A stretch of 64,000 nucleotides of DNA. Source: Polaribacter sp. WD7. GTDB lineage: Bacteria; Bacteroidota; Bacteroidia; Flavobacteriales; Flavobacteriaceae. The translations under genes were made by a program, and so were the position numbers. The DNA lies in assembly GCF_003335085.1 (NCBI RefSeq), contig NZ_QPEJ01000018.1, positions 682,001 through 746,000 of the forward strand, in the 5' to 3' direction. The notes under the pieces were generated by a model, which worked only from the letters and a program-made list of their open reading frames with translations, was not told the origin of the DNA and did no database searches. Below are positions 51,107 to 59,260 of the stretch, one piece after another (within the stretch, counting starts at the first letter, position 1; the number at the start of each line of letters is the position of its first letter).

Positions 51107-53209
51107 ATGAGAAGTTTTGAAACAGAAATAGAAAATCCAGTTGTAGAAAGAGATATTATTGAATTGGCAGATAAGATTGCTGCATTTAATAATCTACAAA
51201 TAGACGAAGAAAAATTTAGAAGCCTACGTTTGGCAAGAGGTGTTTACGGTCAGCGTCAAGAAGGCGTACAAATGATTCGTATAAAAATACCTTATGGTAA
51301 GTTAAAGAGCAATCAATTAAGAAGAATCTCTAAAGTTTCTGATGAGTATTCTAGAGGAAGATTGCATATTACCACCCGTCAAGATATACAAATTCACTAT
51401 GTAGATTTAAATAGAACTCCAGAGTTGTGGGCAGAACTAGAACGTGATGATGTTACATTAAGAGAAGCCTGTGGTAATGTAGTTAGAAATGTAACTGCAT
51501 CAGAAACGGCAGGTATAGATGTAAACGAACCTTTTGATGTTTCTCCGTACGCAGATGCATTGTATAAATTCTTTTTGCGTAACCCAATTTGTCAAGAAAT
51601 GGGACGTAAATTTAAAGTTTCTTTTTCTTCTACAGATGAAGATACTGGGTTGTCTTATTTACATGATTTAGGCTACATTGCTAAAATTCAAGACGGTGTA
51701 AGAGGTTTTAAAGTTTTAGTTGCAGGAGGTTTAGGTTCTCAACCAAGACATGCAGATGTTTTATATGACTTTTTGCCATCAGATAAAATTATTCCAGTAA
51801 TGGAAGGTGTTTTAAGAATTTTTGATAGATATGGTGAGCGTAAAAGTAGAGCTAAAGCTAGAATGAAATTCTTATTAAAAGATATTGGTTTAGATGCATT
51901 TAGAGAATTAATTGCACAAGAACAAAAAGCCATTGCTTTAAAAAGTGTTCCTATTGATGCAGATGCATATGTGCCATCAGTTCCTGTTGCTGTAAAAGCA
52001 ACACAAGTTACTATTAAAGATGAAACAGCTTTTACTTTGTGGAAATCAACCAACTTAATTCCACAAAAACAAGAAGGATATGTAGCTATCGGTATTAAAG
52101 TATTATTAGGAGATTTTTATACAGATAAAGCACGTTTGTTAGCCGATTTAGTAGACAAATATGCAGCAGGAGAAGTAAGATTAACTTTACGTCAAAACAT
52201 TGTAATTCCTTTTGTAAAAGAAGATTTAGTACCTTACTTCTATCAGGAACTAGAAAAATTAGGTTTTGTAGAAGCAGGTTACAATAAAGCAGTAGATATA
52301 ACAGCTTGTCCTGGTACAGATACCTGTAACTTGGGTATTGCAAGTAGTACAGGTATTGCAGAAGAATTGGAAAGAGTTATTGCAGCAGAATATCCTCAGT
52401 ATTTAGAAAACCAAGATTTGGTAATTAAAATTAGCGGTTGTATGAATGCTTGTGGCCAACACAATATGGCAAATATTGGTTTTCAAGGGATGACGGTAAG
52501 AACATCAGACAAATTAATTGCACCAGCATTACAAGTATTGTTAGGTGGTGGTAATTTAGGTGATGGAAATGGTGTTTTTGCAGACAAAGTAGTAAAGGTA
52601 CCAAGTAGAAGAGGACCAGAAGCGTTACGCAGAATTTTAAATGATTTTGAAGCAAATGCAAACGGAAAACAATTTGTTGATTATTATAAAGAAAAAGGAG
52701 AAAAATATTTCTATAACTTCTTACAAGACTTACAAGATGTTACCAATTTAACCCAAGAAGATTTTATAGATTGGGGTGAAGAAGAAAAATATGTCAAAGC
52801 AATTGGTATAGGAGAATGTGCCGGAGTAGTAATCGATTTAATTGCGACTTTATTTTTAGAAAGTGATGAAAAAATAGAAAATGCAAAAGAAGCCTTAGAA
52901 AACCAAGTATATTCTGGCGCAATCTATTATGCATACCAATCTATGGTAAATTCAGCAAAAGCATCATTATTATCAGCAAATAAAAAAACAAATACCCATG
53001 CAAGTATTATTGCGCAGTTTGATGATTTGTTTGTGGCATCACAAAAAATAGATTTAACAACTACTTTCTCTGAGTTTATCTATCAAATTAATAAATTTGC
53101 ACCTACAGAAGATTTTGCAAGAAAGTATATCAATGATGCTAGTCTTTTCTTAGACAAAGTAAGAGCATATAGGCAAGCAGAAACAACCGTAGCAGCAAAA
53201 GCTATTTAA
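51107..53209 (+). CDS. Sulfite (nitrite/sulfite-type) reductase with C-terminal HEPN-like domain
   Basis: A 700-residue sirohaem enzyme that reduces sulfite to sulfide with six electrons. It has two ferredoxin-like half-domains (RSLRLARGVYGQRQEGVQMIRIKIP) and RGRLHITTRQDIQIHYV. The sirohaem/4Fe-4S ligands are in TACPGTDTCNLG and ISGCMNACGQHN. Residues from about 560 to 700 lie beyond the catalytic core: a helical, HEPN-like region (ENAKEALENQVYSGAIYYAYQSMVNSAKASLL). Its place in the cys operon, just before the sirohaem genes and with a ferredoxin and its reductase downstream, supports assimilatory sulfite reduction with ferredoxin as donor. A nitrite role is less likely. Confidence 0.9.
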   Translation: MRSFETEIENPVVERDIIELADKIAAFNNLQIDEEKFRSLRLARGVYGQRQEGVQMIRIKIPYGKLKSNQLRRISKVSDEYSRGRLHITTRQDIQIHYVDLNRTPELWAELERDDVTLREACGNVVRNVTASETAGIDVNEPFDVSPYADALYKFFLRNPICQEMGRKFKVSFSSTDEDTGLSYLHDLGYIAKIQDGVRGFKVLVAGGLGSQPRHADVLYDFLPSDKIIPVMEGVLRIFDRYGERKSRAKARMKFLLKDIGLDAFRELIAQEQKAIALKSVPIDADAYVPSVPVAVKATQVTIKDETAFTLWKSTNLIPQKQEGYVAIGIKVLLGDFYTDKARLLADLVDKYAAGEVRLTLRQNIVIPFVKEDLVPYFYQELEKLGFVEAGYNKAVDITACPGTDTCNLGIASSTGIAEELERVIAAEYPQYLENQDLVIKISGCMNACGQHNMANIGFQGMTVRTSDKLIAPALQVLLGGGNLGDGNGVFADKVVKVPSRRGPEALRRILNDFEANANGKQFVDYYKEKGEKYFYNFLQDLQDVTNLTQEDFIDWGEEEKYVKAIGIGECAGVVIDLIATLFLESDEKIENAKEALENQVYSGAIYYAYQSMVNSAKASLLSANKKTNTHASIIAQFDDLFVASQKIDLTTTFSEFIYQINKFAPTEDFARKYINDASLFLDKVRAYRQAETTVAAKAI

Positions 53210-53218
53210 ATAGAAAAA

Positions 53219-53995
53219 ATGAGTATTAAAATACCAAAGTTAACAGTAGTTGGTGCTGGTCCTGGAGATGTAGATTTAATCACTATAAAAGCGATTAAAA
53301 CTCTAAAGGTTGCTGATGTTGTGTTGTATGACGCTTTGGTAAATGAAAAATTGCTAGCGTATATCAATCCAAATGCCGAAAAGATTTTTGTAGGAAAACG
53401 AAGAGGTTGTTATAAATATCAACAAGAACAAATTAATGAGTTAATTGTTTCTCGTGCAAAATTAGACGGACATGTAGTGCGCTTAAAAGGAGGTGATCCT
53501 TTTATCTTTGGTAGAGGTGCAGAAGAGATGGAGTATGCAGCCAATTTTGGTATAGAAGTTGCCATGGTGCCAGGTATTTCATCATCAATGGCAGTTGCTG
53601 CTAGCCAAAACATACCTGTTACTAAAAGAGGAAGTGCAGAAAGCTTTTGGGTTATAACAGGTACAACTAAAGAGCACAAATTATCTAATGACGTTAAACT
53701 TGCTGCAAAATCAAACGCAACAGTTGTCGTGTTAATGGGTATGAGTAAGTTAGCTCAAATAGTAGCGCTGTTTAAAGCAGAGGGTAAGCACAATTTACCA
53801 GTAGCTATTATTCAAAATGGCACAAGACCTGATGAAAAAGTAGGTATAGGTACTGTTGATACTATAGAAGATATAGTTGCAGAAAAAGATTTAAAAAACC
53901 CTGCTATTATTTTGTTAGGTGAAGTTGTAAATCATCGACAAAGCATTGCAGAATTGCATACATTTTATGCTAACGATTTAAGAGGATTAATTTAG
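53219..53995 (+). CDS. cobA: Uroporphyrinogen-III C-methyltransferase
   Basis: A 258-residue SAM-dependent methylase that converts uroporphyrinogen III into precorrin-2, the first sirohaem step. Motifs are VVGAGPGDVDLITIKAIKTL, DALVNEKLL, VRLKGGDPFIFGRGAEE and VPGISSSMAVAA, followed by PVTKRGSAESFWVITGT and PVAIIQNGTRPDEK. Length matches stand-alone enzymes rather than the CysG fusion. It lies 9 bases after the sulfite reductase, and its last base is the first base of the next gene. Confidence 0.95.
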   Translation: MSIKIPKLTVVGAGPGDVDLITIKAIKTLKVADVVLYDALVNEKLLAYINPNAEKIFVGKRRGCYKYQQEQINELIVSRAKLDGHVVRLKGGDPFIFGRGAEEMEYAANFGIEVAMVPGISSSMAVAASQNIPVTKRGSAESFWVITGTTKEHKLSNDVKLAAKSNATVVVLMGMSKLAQIVALFKAEGKHNLPVAIIQNGTRPDEKVGIGTVDTIEDIVAEKDLKNPAIILLGEVVNHRQSIAELHTFYANDLRGLI

Positions 53996-54570
53996 TGGAA
54001 AGAAATAATTTATATCCCATATTTTTAAAAGCAAAAAACTTAAACGTTTTAATTGTTGGTGGGGGTTTTGTTGCCGAAGAAAAATTAACATTTCTTTTAA
54101 AATCTAGTCCAGATGCCAAGGTTTTAATGGTTTCTCCTATGTTTAGAGAAGGTACTATAGAATTGGCAAAAAAAGGATGTGTTACCTTAGTAAAAGATAG
54201 TTACAATAAAAAATATTTGCAAGGTAGACATATGGTGGTAGCTACTACAGATATTCCAGAAGTAAATGTTCAAGTTTGGAAAGATTGTAGGGCAGAAGCA
54301 AAACTGGTAAACGTAGCAGACAACCCTCCATATTGCGATTTTTATATGGGCGGAATTGTAACAAAAGGAAATGTAAAAGTAGCAATTTCTACAAACGGAA
54401 AATCGCCAACAACCGCTAAAAGATTACGTCAATTTTTTGAAGATGTTATTCCAGAAAATGTAGACGATTTAGTAAAAAACCTAAACGAATATAGAAAAAC
54501 CATCAAAGGAAACTTTGAAGAAAAAGTAGAAAAGCTAAACGAATTCACAAAAAGTTTAGTAGAAAAATAA
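53995..54570 (+). CDS. Precorrin-2 dehydrogenase / sirohydrochlorin ferrochelatase-like
   Basis: A 191-residue protein equivalent to the N-terminal module of CysG or to yeast Met8. The start is a GTG that overlaps the cobA stop. NAD-binding LNVLIVGGGFVAEEKLTFLLK leads, and the segment LVNVADNPPYCDFYMGGIVTKGNVKVAISTNGKSPTTAKRLRQFFE carries the family's catalytic Asp and substrate-binding residues. It oxidises precorrin-2 to sirohydrochlorin and may insert iron to finish sirohaem for the neighbouring sulfite reductase. Confidence 0.92.
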   Translation: MERNNLYPIFLKAKNLNVLIVGGGFVAEEKLTFLLKSSPDAKVLMVSPMFREGTIELAKKGCVTLVKDSYNKKYLQGRHMVVATTDIPEVNVQVWKDCRAEAKLVNVADNPPYCDFYMGGIVTKGNVKVAISTNGKSPTTAKRLRQFFEDVIPENVDDLVKNLNEYRKTIKGNFEEKVEKLNEFTKSLVEK

Positions 54571-54578
54571 AAGAAAAA

Positions 54579-54641
54579 CTGTCATTTTGAGTGTTTTTTA
54601 AAGAATAAAAAAAAACGTATCAAGAAATCTCAAAATTGACA
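54579..54641 (+). repeat. Dispersed repeat family B with terminal inverted repeats
   Basis: TGTCATTTTGAG at one end and CTCAAAATTGACA at the other, with GTATCAAGAAAT inside. It covers the alternative TTG start (54636) of the next gene, which argues for the ATG at 54654. Confidence 0.6.
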
Positions 54642-54653
54642 AATTTAAGCAAT

Positions 54654-55709
54654 ATGATTACAACAGATATACTAATTATTGGTGCAGGACCAACAGGATT
54701 ATTTACAGTTTTTGAAGCAGGTTTGTTAAAACTAAAATGTCACTTAATAGATGCTTTAGCGCAACCAGGAGGGCAATGTTCAGAGATTTACCCTAAAAAA
54801 CCAATTTATGATATCCCAGCTTATCCAGAAATTTTAGCAGGAGATTTAACGCATAAACTAATGGAGCAAATTAAACAATTTGAACCAGGCTTTACGTTAG
54901 GAGAACGTGCAGATACTATAGACAAGCAAGAAGATGGTACGTTTATAGTAACCACCAATAAAGGTACAAAACACCATGCAAAAGTAGTAGCTATTGCAGG
55001 AGGTTTAGGGTCTTTTGAACCAAGAAAACCTTTAATACCTAATATTGCAAATTTTGAAGATAATGGTGTAGAATACATTATAAAAGAACCAGAATTGTAC
55101 AGAGACAAAAAAGTAGTAATTTCTGGTGGAGGAGATTCTGCTTTAGACTGGGCAATTTTCTTATCAAATGTAGCATCAGACGTAACATTAATTCACAGAA
55201 GAAACGAATTTAGAGGTGCATTAGACTCTGTAGAAAAAGTTCAAGAATTAAAAAATCTAGGTAAAATCAATTTAATTACGCCTGCAGAAGTAAAAGGTAT
55301 TATTGGAGAAGATAAGGTAACTGGTGTAGTTGTAGAGAAAAAAGGAGAAGACGGTTTTATTATAGATACAGATCATTTTATTCCGTTATTTGGGCTATCA
55401 CCTAAACTAGGACCAATAGCAAATTGGGGCTTAGAAATAGAAAAAAATGCCATTAAAGTAAACAACGCATTAGACTACCAAACCAATATAGAAGGTATTT
55501 ACGCTATTGGAGATGTAAATACATACCCAGGAAAACTAAAGTTAATTCTATGTGGTTTTCATGAAGCAACACTAATGTGTCAAAGTGCGTACAAACGTAT
55601 TTTTCCAGACAAAAAATATGTAATGAAGTACACAACTGTTGGTGGTGTAGAAGGTTTTGATGGTACTAAAAAAGAAGCACCAAAGGCCGTAGTAAAAGCT
55701 ATAGAATAA
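54654..55709 (+). CDS. Ferredoxin-NADP reductase, thioredoxin-reductase-like type
   Basis: A 351-residue flavoprotein (ATG start at 54654). FAD-binding LIIGAGPTGLFTVFEAGLL, GGQCSEIYPKKPIYDIPAYP, NADP-binding VVISGGGDSALDWAIFL and the end IYAIGDVNTYPGKLKLILCGFHEA are present. There is no CxxC redox pair, so it is the YumC/FNR2 type rather than thioredoxin reductase. It should pass electrons from NADPH to a ferredoxin. The next gene is a 2Fe-2S ferredoxin, and sulfite reductase lies upstream, so the three probably form an electron chain for sulfite reduction. Confidence 0.93.
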   Translation: MITTDILIIGAGPTGLFTVFEAGLLKLKCHLIDALAQPGGQCSEIYPKKPIYDIPAYPEILAGDLTHKLMEQIKQFEPGFTLGERADTIDKQEDGTFIVTTNKGTKHHAKVVAIAGGLGSFEPRKPLIPNIANFEDNGVEYIIKEPELYRDKKVVISGGGDSALDWAIFLSNVASDVTLIHRRNEFRGALDSVEKVQELKNLGKINLITPAEVKGIIGEDKVTGVVVEKKGEDGFIIDTDHFIPLFGLSPKLGPIANWGLEIEKNAIKVNNALDYQTNIEGIYAIGDVNTYPGKLKLILCGFHEATLMCQSAYKRIFPDKKYVMKYTTVGGVEGFDGTKKEAPKAVVKAIE

Positions 55710-55767
55710 TACAAGTTCAACACTTATAAGGTTTCAAACATCTTACAGGTAAAAAATACTATTTATT

Positions 55768-55850
55768 AGAAGCTATTTCCAGCTTTCAGCACTCGCTTTT
55801 TTACCAAAAAAGGTAAAAAGAGCTCAAACAAATGCTTCAATCTGGGCTAA
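55768..55850 (-). repeat. Dispersed repeat family A, inverted copy
   Basis: On the minus strand it begins TTAGCCCAGATTGAAGC and ends GCTGAAAGCTGGAAATAGCT with TCT following. An internal hairpin TTTTTACC/GGTAAAAA is present. The ends match the copy at 10568-10641, while the middle differs. Confidence 0.7.
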
Positions 55851-55911
55851 ACTTTTTTGAAACAAAATGCTTTATTCTAATAAATTGTTTATTTACAATG
55901 TCAGGTTTGTG

Positions 55912-55919
55912 TAACTTTG
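55912..55919 (+). promoter_or_regulatory. Candidate -7 box of the ferredoxin-cysE-cysM operon
   Basis: TAACTTTG, 24 bases before the ferredoxin start. The -33 element is weak (TTTA about 20 bases upstream). Confidence 0.45.
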
Positions 55920-55943
55920 CAGACCATTATAAAATAAAATAAG

Positions 55944-56273
55944 ATGCAAGACATCAATATAAAAATAACAGACAGAAATGGTGAAACACATGAAGTTGTA
56001 GCACCAACCGATATGGCAATGAACCTAATGGAAGTTGTACGTTCTTATGAATTAGCAGAAGAAGGTACAATAGGCGTTTGCGGCGGTATGGCAATGTGTG
56101 CATCCTGTCAATGTTATATAAAATCAGATCACAAATTACCAGAAATGTCTGATGATGAAGATGCCATGTTAGCAGAAGCGTTTTATGTAGAAGATAACAG
56201 TAGATTAGGATGTCAAATACAAATGACTCCAGAAATAGACGGACTAGAAGTAGAATTAGCTCCAGAAGCCTAA
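55944..56273 (+). CDS. 2Fe-2S ferredoxin (adrenodoxin/plant-type fold)
   Basis: A 109-residue electron carrier. The cluster ligands are in CGGMAMCASCQCY and, later, LGCQI. The pattern and the acidic C-terminus (PEIDGLEVELAPEA) fit the adrenodoxin-like group. It is probably reduced by the FNR encoded just upstream and hands electrons to sulfite reductase or other partners. It has its own candidate promoter, because a dispersed repeat separates it from the FNR gene. cysE starts 5 bases after its stop. Confidence 0.93.
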   Translation: MQDINIKITDRNGETHEVVAPTDMAMNLMEVVRSYELAEEGTIGVCGGMAMCASCQCYIKSDHKLPEMSDDEDAMLAEAFYVEDNSRLGCQIQMTPEIDGLEVELAPEA

Positions 56274-56278
56274 TATTG

Positions 56279-57037
56279 ATGAAAGAAGTAGTGTCAAAAA
56301 TTACATTTACAAATTACAGCATGTGTTTAAGAGATGCTGTAGCTAGCTTTACCAAACAATTAATCAATAATTTGTTTGATGTAAACCACCTGTCAAAAAG
56401 TGGTCCTGAAACAAGAATGCAATTTTTAAAGATTATAGAAAGATTATCTTTAGAAAACGGAGCAGAAATATGGGCTGCTTACGAAAGTTACTTTACAGAA
56501 ATTAGAGAAAAATTAGACTTAGATGCTATAGCTGCTCATAAAAACGATCCAGCATCTAAAAGTCTAGATGAAATTTATTTAGCATATCCAGGATTTTATG
56601 CCATAGCGGTCTATCGTTTAAGCAATCAATTATTAAAATTAGAAGTTCCTATTTTACCAAGAATGATGAGTGAGTTTGCTCATGGTGCAACAGGTACAGA
56701 TATTCATCCAGGAGCTGAAATAGGAGCATCTTTTCATATAGACCATGCTACAGGTATTGTTATAGGAGAATCTGCTATTATTGGAGATGATGTACAAATA
56801 TTTCAAGGAGTAACTCTTGGAGGAATTCAAGTAAAGAAAAGTTTGGCATCAACCAAAAGACATCCAACCATACAGAGCGGAGTTGTTATCTATGCAAACG
56901 CAACAATTTTAGGAGGAGATGTAGTTATTGGAGCCAACTCTGTGGTAGGAGCAAATGTTTGCATTACAGAATCTATTCCAGAAAACTCGGTTGTTACTGT
57001 GCAATCAGAAAATAAAATATTTCAAAAGAGAAATTAA
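56279..57037 (+). CDS. cysE: Serine O-acetyltransferase
   Basis: A 252-residue left-handed beta-helix enzyme that acetylates serine to O-acetylserine. The frame is open back to 56210, but the ATG at 56279 is chosen because it follows the ferredoxin stop by 5 bases. The hexapeptide part has GTDIHPGAEIGASFHIDHATGIVIGESAIIGD and IFQGVTLGGI, then KRHPTIQSGVVIYANATILGG, with the catalytic Asp/His of the family. It is followed immediately by cysM, the next step in cysteine synthesis. Confidence 0.95.
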   Translation: MKEVVSKITFTNYSMCLRDAVASFTKQLINNLFDVNHLSKSGPETRMQFLKIIERLSLENGAEIWAAYESYFTEIREKLDLDAIAAHKNDPASKSLDEIYLAYPGFYAIAVYRLSNQLLKLEVPILPRMMSEFAHGATGTDIHPGAEIGASFHIDHATGIVIGESAIIGDDVQIFQGVTLGGIQVKKSLASTKRHPTIQSGVVIYANATILGGDVVIGANSVVGANVCITESIPENSVVTVQSENKIFQKRN

Positions 57038-57925
57038 ATGAAAACTAAAAGTATCATAGATTTTGTTGGAAATACACCGTTGGTGGAAGCGCAAAACATA
57101 TTTCAAAAAGAAGGCGTAACCTTACTGTTAAAACTAGAAGGGAACAATCCAGGAGGAAGTGTAAAAGATAGAGCTGCTTATTACATGATTTCTGAAGCCA
57201 TAAAAAAGAAAAATATTAAAAAAGGAGATACTTTAGTAGAGGCAACTAGTGGAAATACAGGTATTGCTTTATCACTAATGGCAAAAGTGTTGGGTGTAAA
57301 TATGGTAATTACAATGCCAGAGAATTCTACAATAGAAAGAGTAAAAACCATGCGTGCATATGGCGCAAAAGTAATTTTGACGCCTGCAGATAAAGGTATG
57401 GAAGGTGCTATAGATTATGCTTTAAAATTAAAATATAAAAAAGGATATTTTCGCTTAAATCAGTTTGATAATTTCGATAATCCTAAAGCTCATTATAACA
57501 CAACAGGTCCAGAAATTTGGAGAGATACAGAAGGTCAGGTAACGCATTTTGTTTCTGCTATGGGAACAACAGGAACCATTACAGGTGTATCAGATTATCT
57601 TAAAGGTAAAAATGAAGCTATTAAAATTATAGGAGCACAACCAAAAGATGGAGCTAAAATTCCAGGAATTAGAAAGTGGCCAGAAGAATATTTACCAGCT
57701 ATTTTTAAACCTAATAAAATAGATCAAATTTTAGAAGTTAGTCAAGAAGAAGCTAAAGAAATGACTATTCGTTTGGCGCAAGAAGAAGGTATTTTTTCTG
57801 GGATGAGCAGTGGAGGCTCTGTCGCTACAGCAATAAAAGTAGCCAATTCTATAGACAAGGGTGTAGTAGTAGCTATTATTTGCGATAGAGGAGATAGATA
57901 TTTATCATCAGATATTTTTGAATAA
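57038..57925 (+). CDS. cysM: Cysteine synthase (O-acetylserine sulfhydrylase, CysM type)
   Basis: A 295-residue PLP enzyme that makes cysteine from O-acetylserine and sulfide (or thiosulfate). NTPLVEAQNIF is at the N-terminus, the PLP Lys is in NPGGSVKDRAAYYMI, TSGNTGIALSLMA binds the substrate, and the GTTGTITG phosphate loop follows. The short C-terminus and residue pattern fit CysM rather than CysK. Its ATG follows the cysE stop without a gap, so the two are coupled. Confidence 0.94.
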   Translation: MKTKSIIDFVGNTPLVEAQNIFQKEGVTLLLKLEGNNPGGSVKDRAAYYMISEAIKKKNIKKGDTLVEATSGNTGIALSLMAKVLGVNMVITMPENSTIERVKTMRAYGAKVILTPADKGMEGAIDYALKLKYKKGYFRLNQFDNFDNPKAHYNTTGPEIWRDTEGQVTHFVSAMGTTGTITGVSDYLKGKNEAIKIIGAQPKDGAKIPGIRKWPEEYLPAIFKPNKIDQILEVSQEEAKEMTIRLAQEEGIFSGMSSGGSVATAIKVANSIDKGVVVAIICDRGDRYLSSDIFE

Positions 57926-58030
57926 CTATTTTATTATGATGATAGTTTTAAAGAAAATTGATATTCATTATTAAATCATAAAAAAAGTTCGTTACTTTGT
58001 ATCGAATTTAGTTCATAAACTTATTAATAC

Positions 58031-58181
58031 GTTATCACGAAAGGTAGAGGGATTAGACCCGTTGAAACCTTAGCAACCCTTGTCTTGGTAAAACCAAGAT
58101 CTTTATTTTAAAGATAAAAGAAGGTGCTACATTCTACAATTTATCCAGAATTACGTTTCAGGAAAAAAATTGAAAGATAAC
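58031..58181 (+). ncRNA. SAM-I (S-box) riboswitch upstream of metH
   Basis: Core GGTAGAGGGATTAGACCCG, GAAACCTTAGCAACC, then a long P3 arm (CTTGGT-AAAACCAAG and AAGATAAA) and AAGGTGCTACATTC. P1 closes with GTTATC (58031-58036) and GATAAC (58176-58181). It is very similar in the core to the copy at 41018. TTACTTTG at 57992-57999 could be the -7 box. It should repress metH1-metH2 (and perhaps metF) when SAM is high. Confidence 0.93.
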
Positions 58182-58230
58182 AGCGAAAAAACTTCACTTT
58201 TCCTGATGACATATTAAAGAATATTAAAAT

Positions 58231-59241
58231 ATGTCAAATATTTACAAAGCTTTACAAGAAAGAATTTTAGTTTTAGATGGTGCAATGGGTACTATGTTAC
58301 AAGCCTATAAATTTACAGAAGAAGATTTTAGAGGAGAACGCTTTAAAGACTATCCAACTCCGTTACAAGGTAATAACGATTTACTATCTATAACCCAACC
58401 AGAAGCTATAAAAACCATTCATGGTAAGTATTTTGAAGCAGGTGCAGATATTATAGAAACCAATACGTTTTCTGGAACAACAATAGCTATGGCAGATTAC
58501 CAAATGGAAGATTTGGTGTACGAACTAAACTATCAGTCTGCAAAAATAGCTAAAGAAGTTGCGGATGAATTTACGGCTAAAGAACCACACAAACCTCGTT
58601 TTGTCGCAGGTTCTATAGGACCTACAAATAGAACAGCAAGTATGTCTCCAGATGTTAACGATCCTGGTTACAGGGCCGTTACTTTTGACGAGTTAAGAAT
58701 TGCCTATAAACAACAAGTAGAAGCGTTATTAGATGGTGGAGCAGATTTATTATTGGTAGAAACGGTTTTTGATACCCTAAATGCAAAAGCAGCATTGTTT
58801 GCCATTGAAGAGGTAAAAGATGAACGCAATATTCAAGTTCCTGTAATGTTAAGTGGAACCATTACTGATGCTTCAGGAAGAACTTTGTCTGGACAAACAG
58901 CAGAAGCTTTTTTAATTTCAGTATCTCATATTCCGTTATTATCTGTAGGTTTTAATTGTGCTTTAGGAGCCAATTTATTACAACCCCACTTAGAAGCTAT
59001 AGCCAATAAAACAGAATTTGCAATCTCTGCGCATCCTAATGCAGGTTTACCAAATGCTTTTGGAGAGTATGATGAAACTCCAGAAGAAATGGGTGAACAA
59101 ATTGAAGAGTATTTAAAAAAGAATTTAATAAATATTATTGGCGGGTGTTGTGGAACCAGTCCAGATCATATTCGCGTAATTGCAGATATAGCGTCGAAAT
59201 ACGAACCAAGACCTCATGCAGAACTTATCTCAGAGTCTTAA
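58231..59241 (+). CDS. metH: Methionine synthase, homocysteine-binding module (split MetH, part 1)
   Basis: A 336-residue stand-alone N-terminal module of cobalamin-dependent methionine synthase. It has [58 protein letters not shown] and the zinc-binding Cys in GFNCALGA and GGCCGTSP. It ends just after the Zn site, at the normal border with the pterin domain. The rest of MetH starts 19 bases further on in its own gene. It binds and activates homocysteine for methylation to methionine. Confidence 0.95.
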   Translation: MSNIYKALQERILVLDGAMGTMLQAYKFTEEDFRGERFKDYPTPLQGNNDLLSITQPEAIKTIHGKYFEAGADIIETNTFSGTTIAMADYQMEDLVYELNYQSAKIAKEVADEFTAKEPHKPRFVAGSIGPTNRTASMSPDVNDPGYRAVTFDELRIAYKQQVEALLDGGADLLLVETVFDTLNAKAALFAIEEVKDERNIQVPVMLSGTITDASGRTLSGQTAEAFLISVSHIPLLSVGFNCALGANLLQPHLEAIANKTEFAISAHPNAGLPNAFGEYDETPEEMGEQIEEYLKKNLINIIGGCCGTSPDHIRVIADIASKYEPRPHAELISES

Positions 59242-59260
59242 TTAGTAGGGTAGAAAGAAG

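Noticed and set aside
54636..54653. TTG start for the ferredoxin-NADP reductase
   Set aside because: The codons fall in a dispersed repeat, and the flavin-binding strand begins right after the ATG at 54654.
59242..59260. Frameshift or nonsense mutation in metH
   Set aside because: The gap is at a domain border, the second gene has its own ATG, and no motif is lost.
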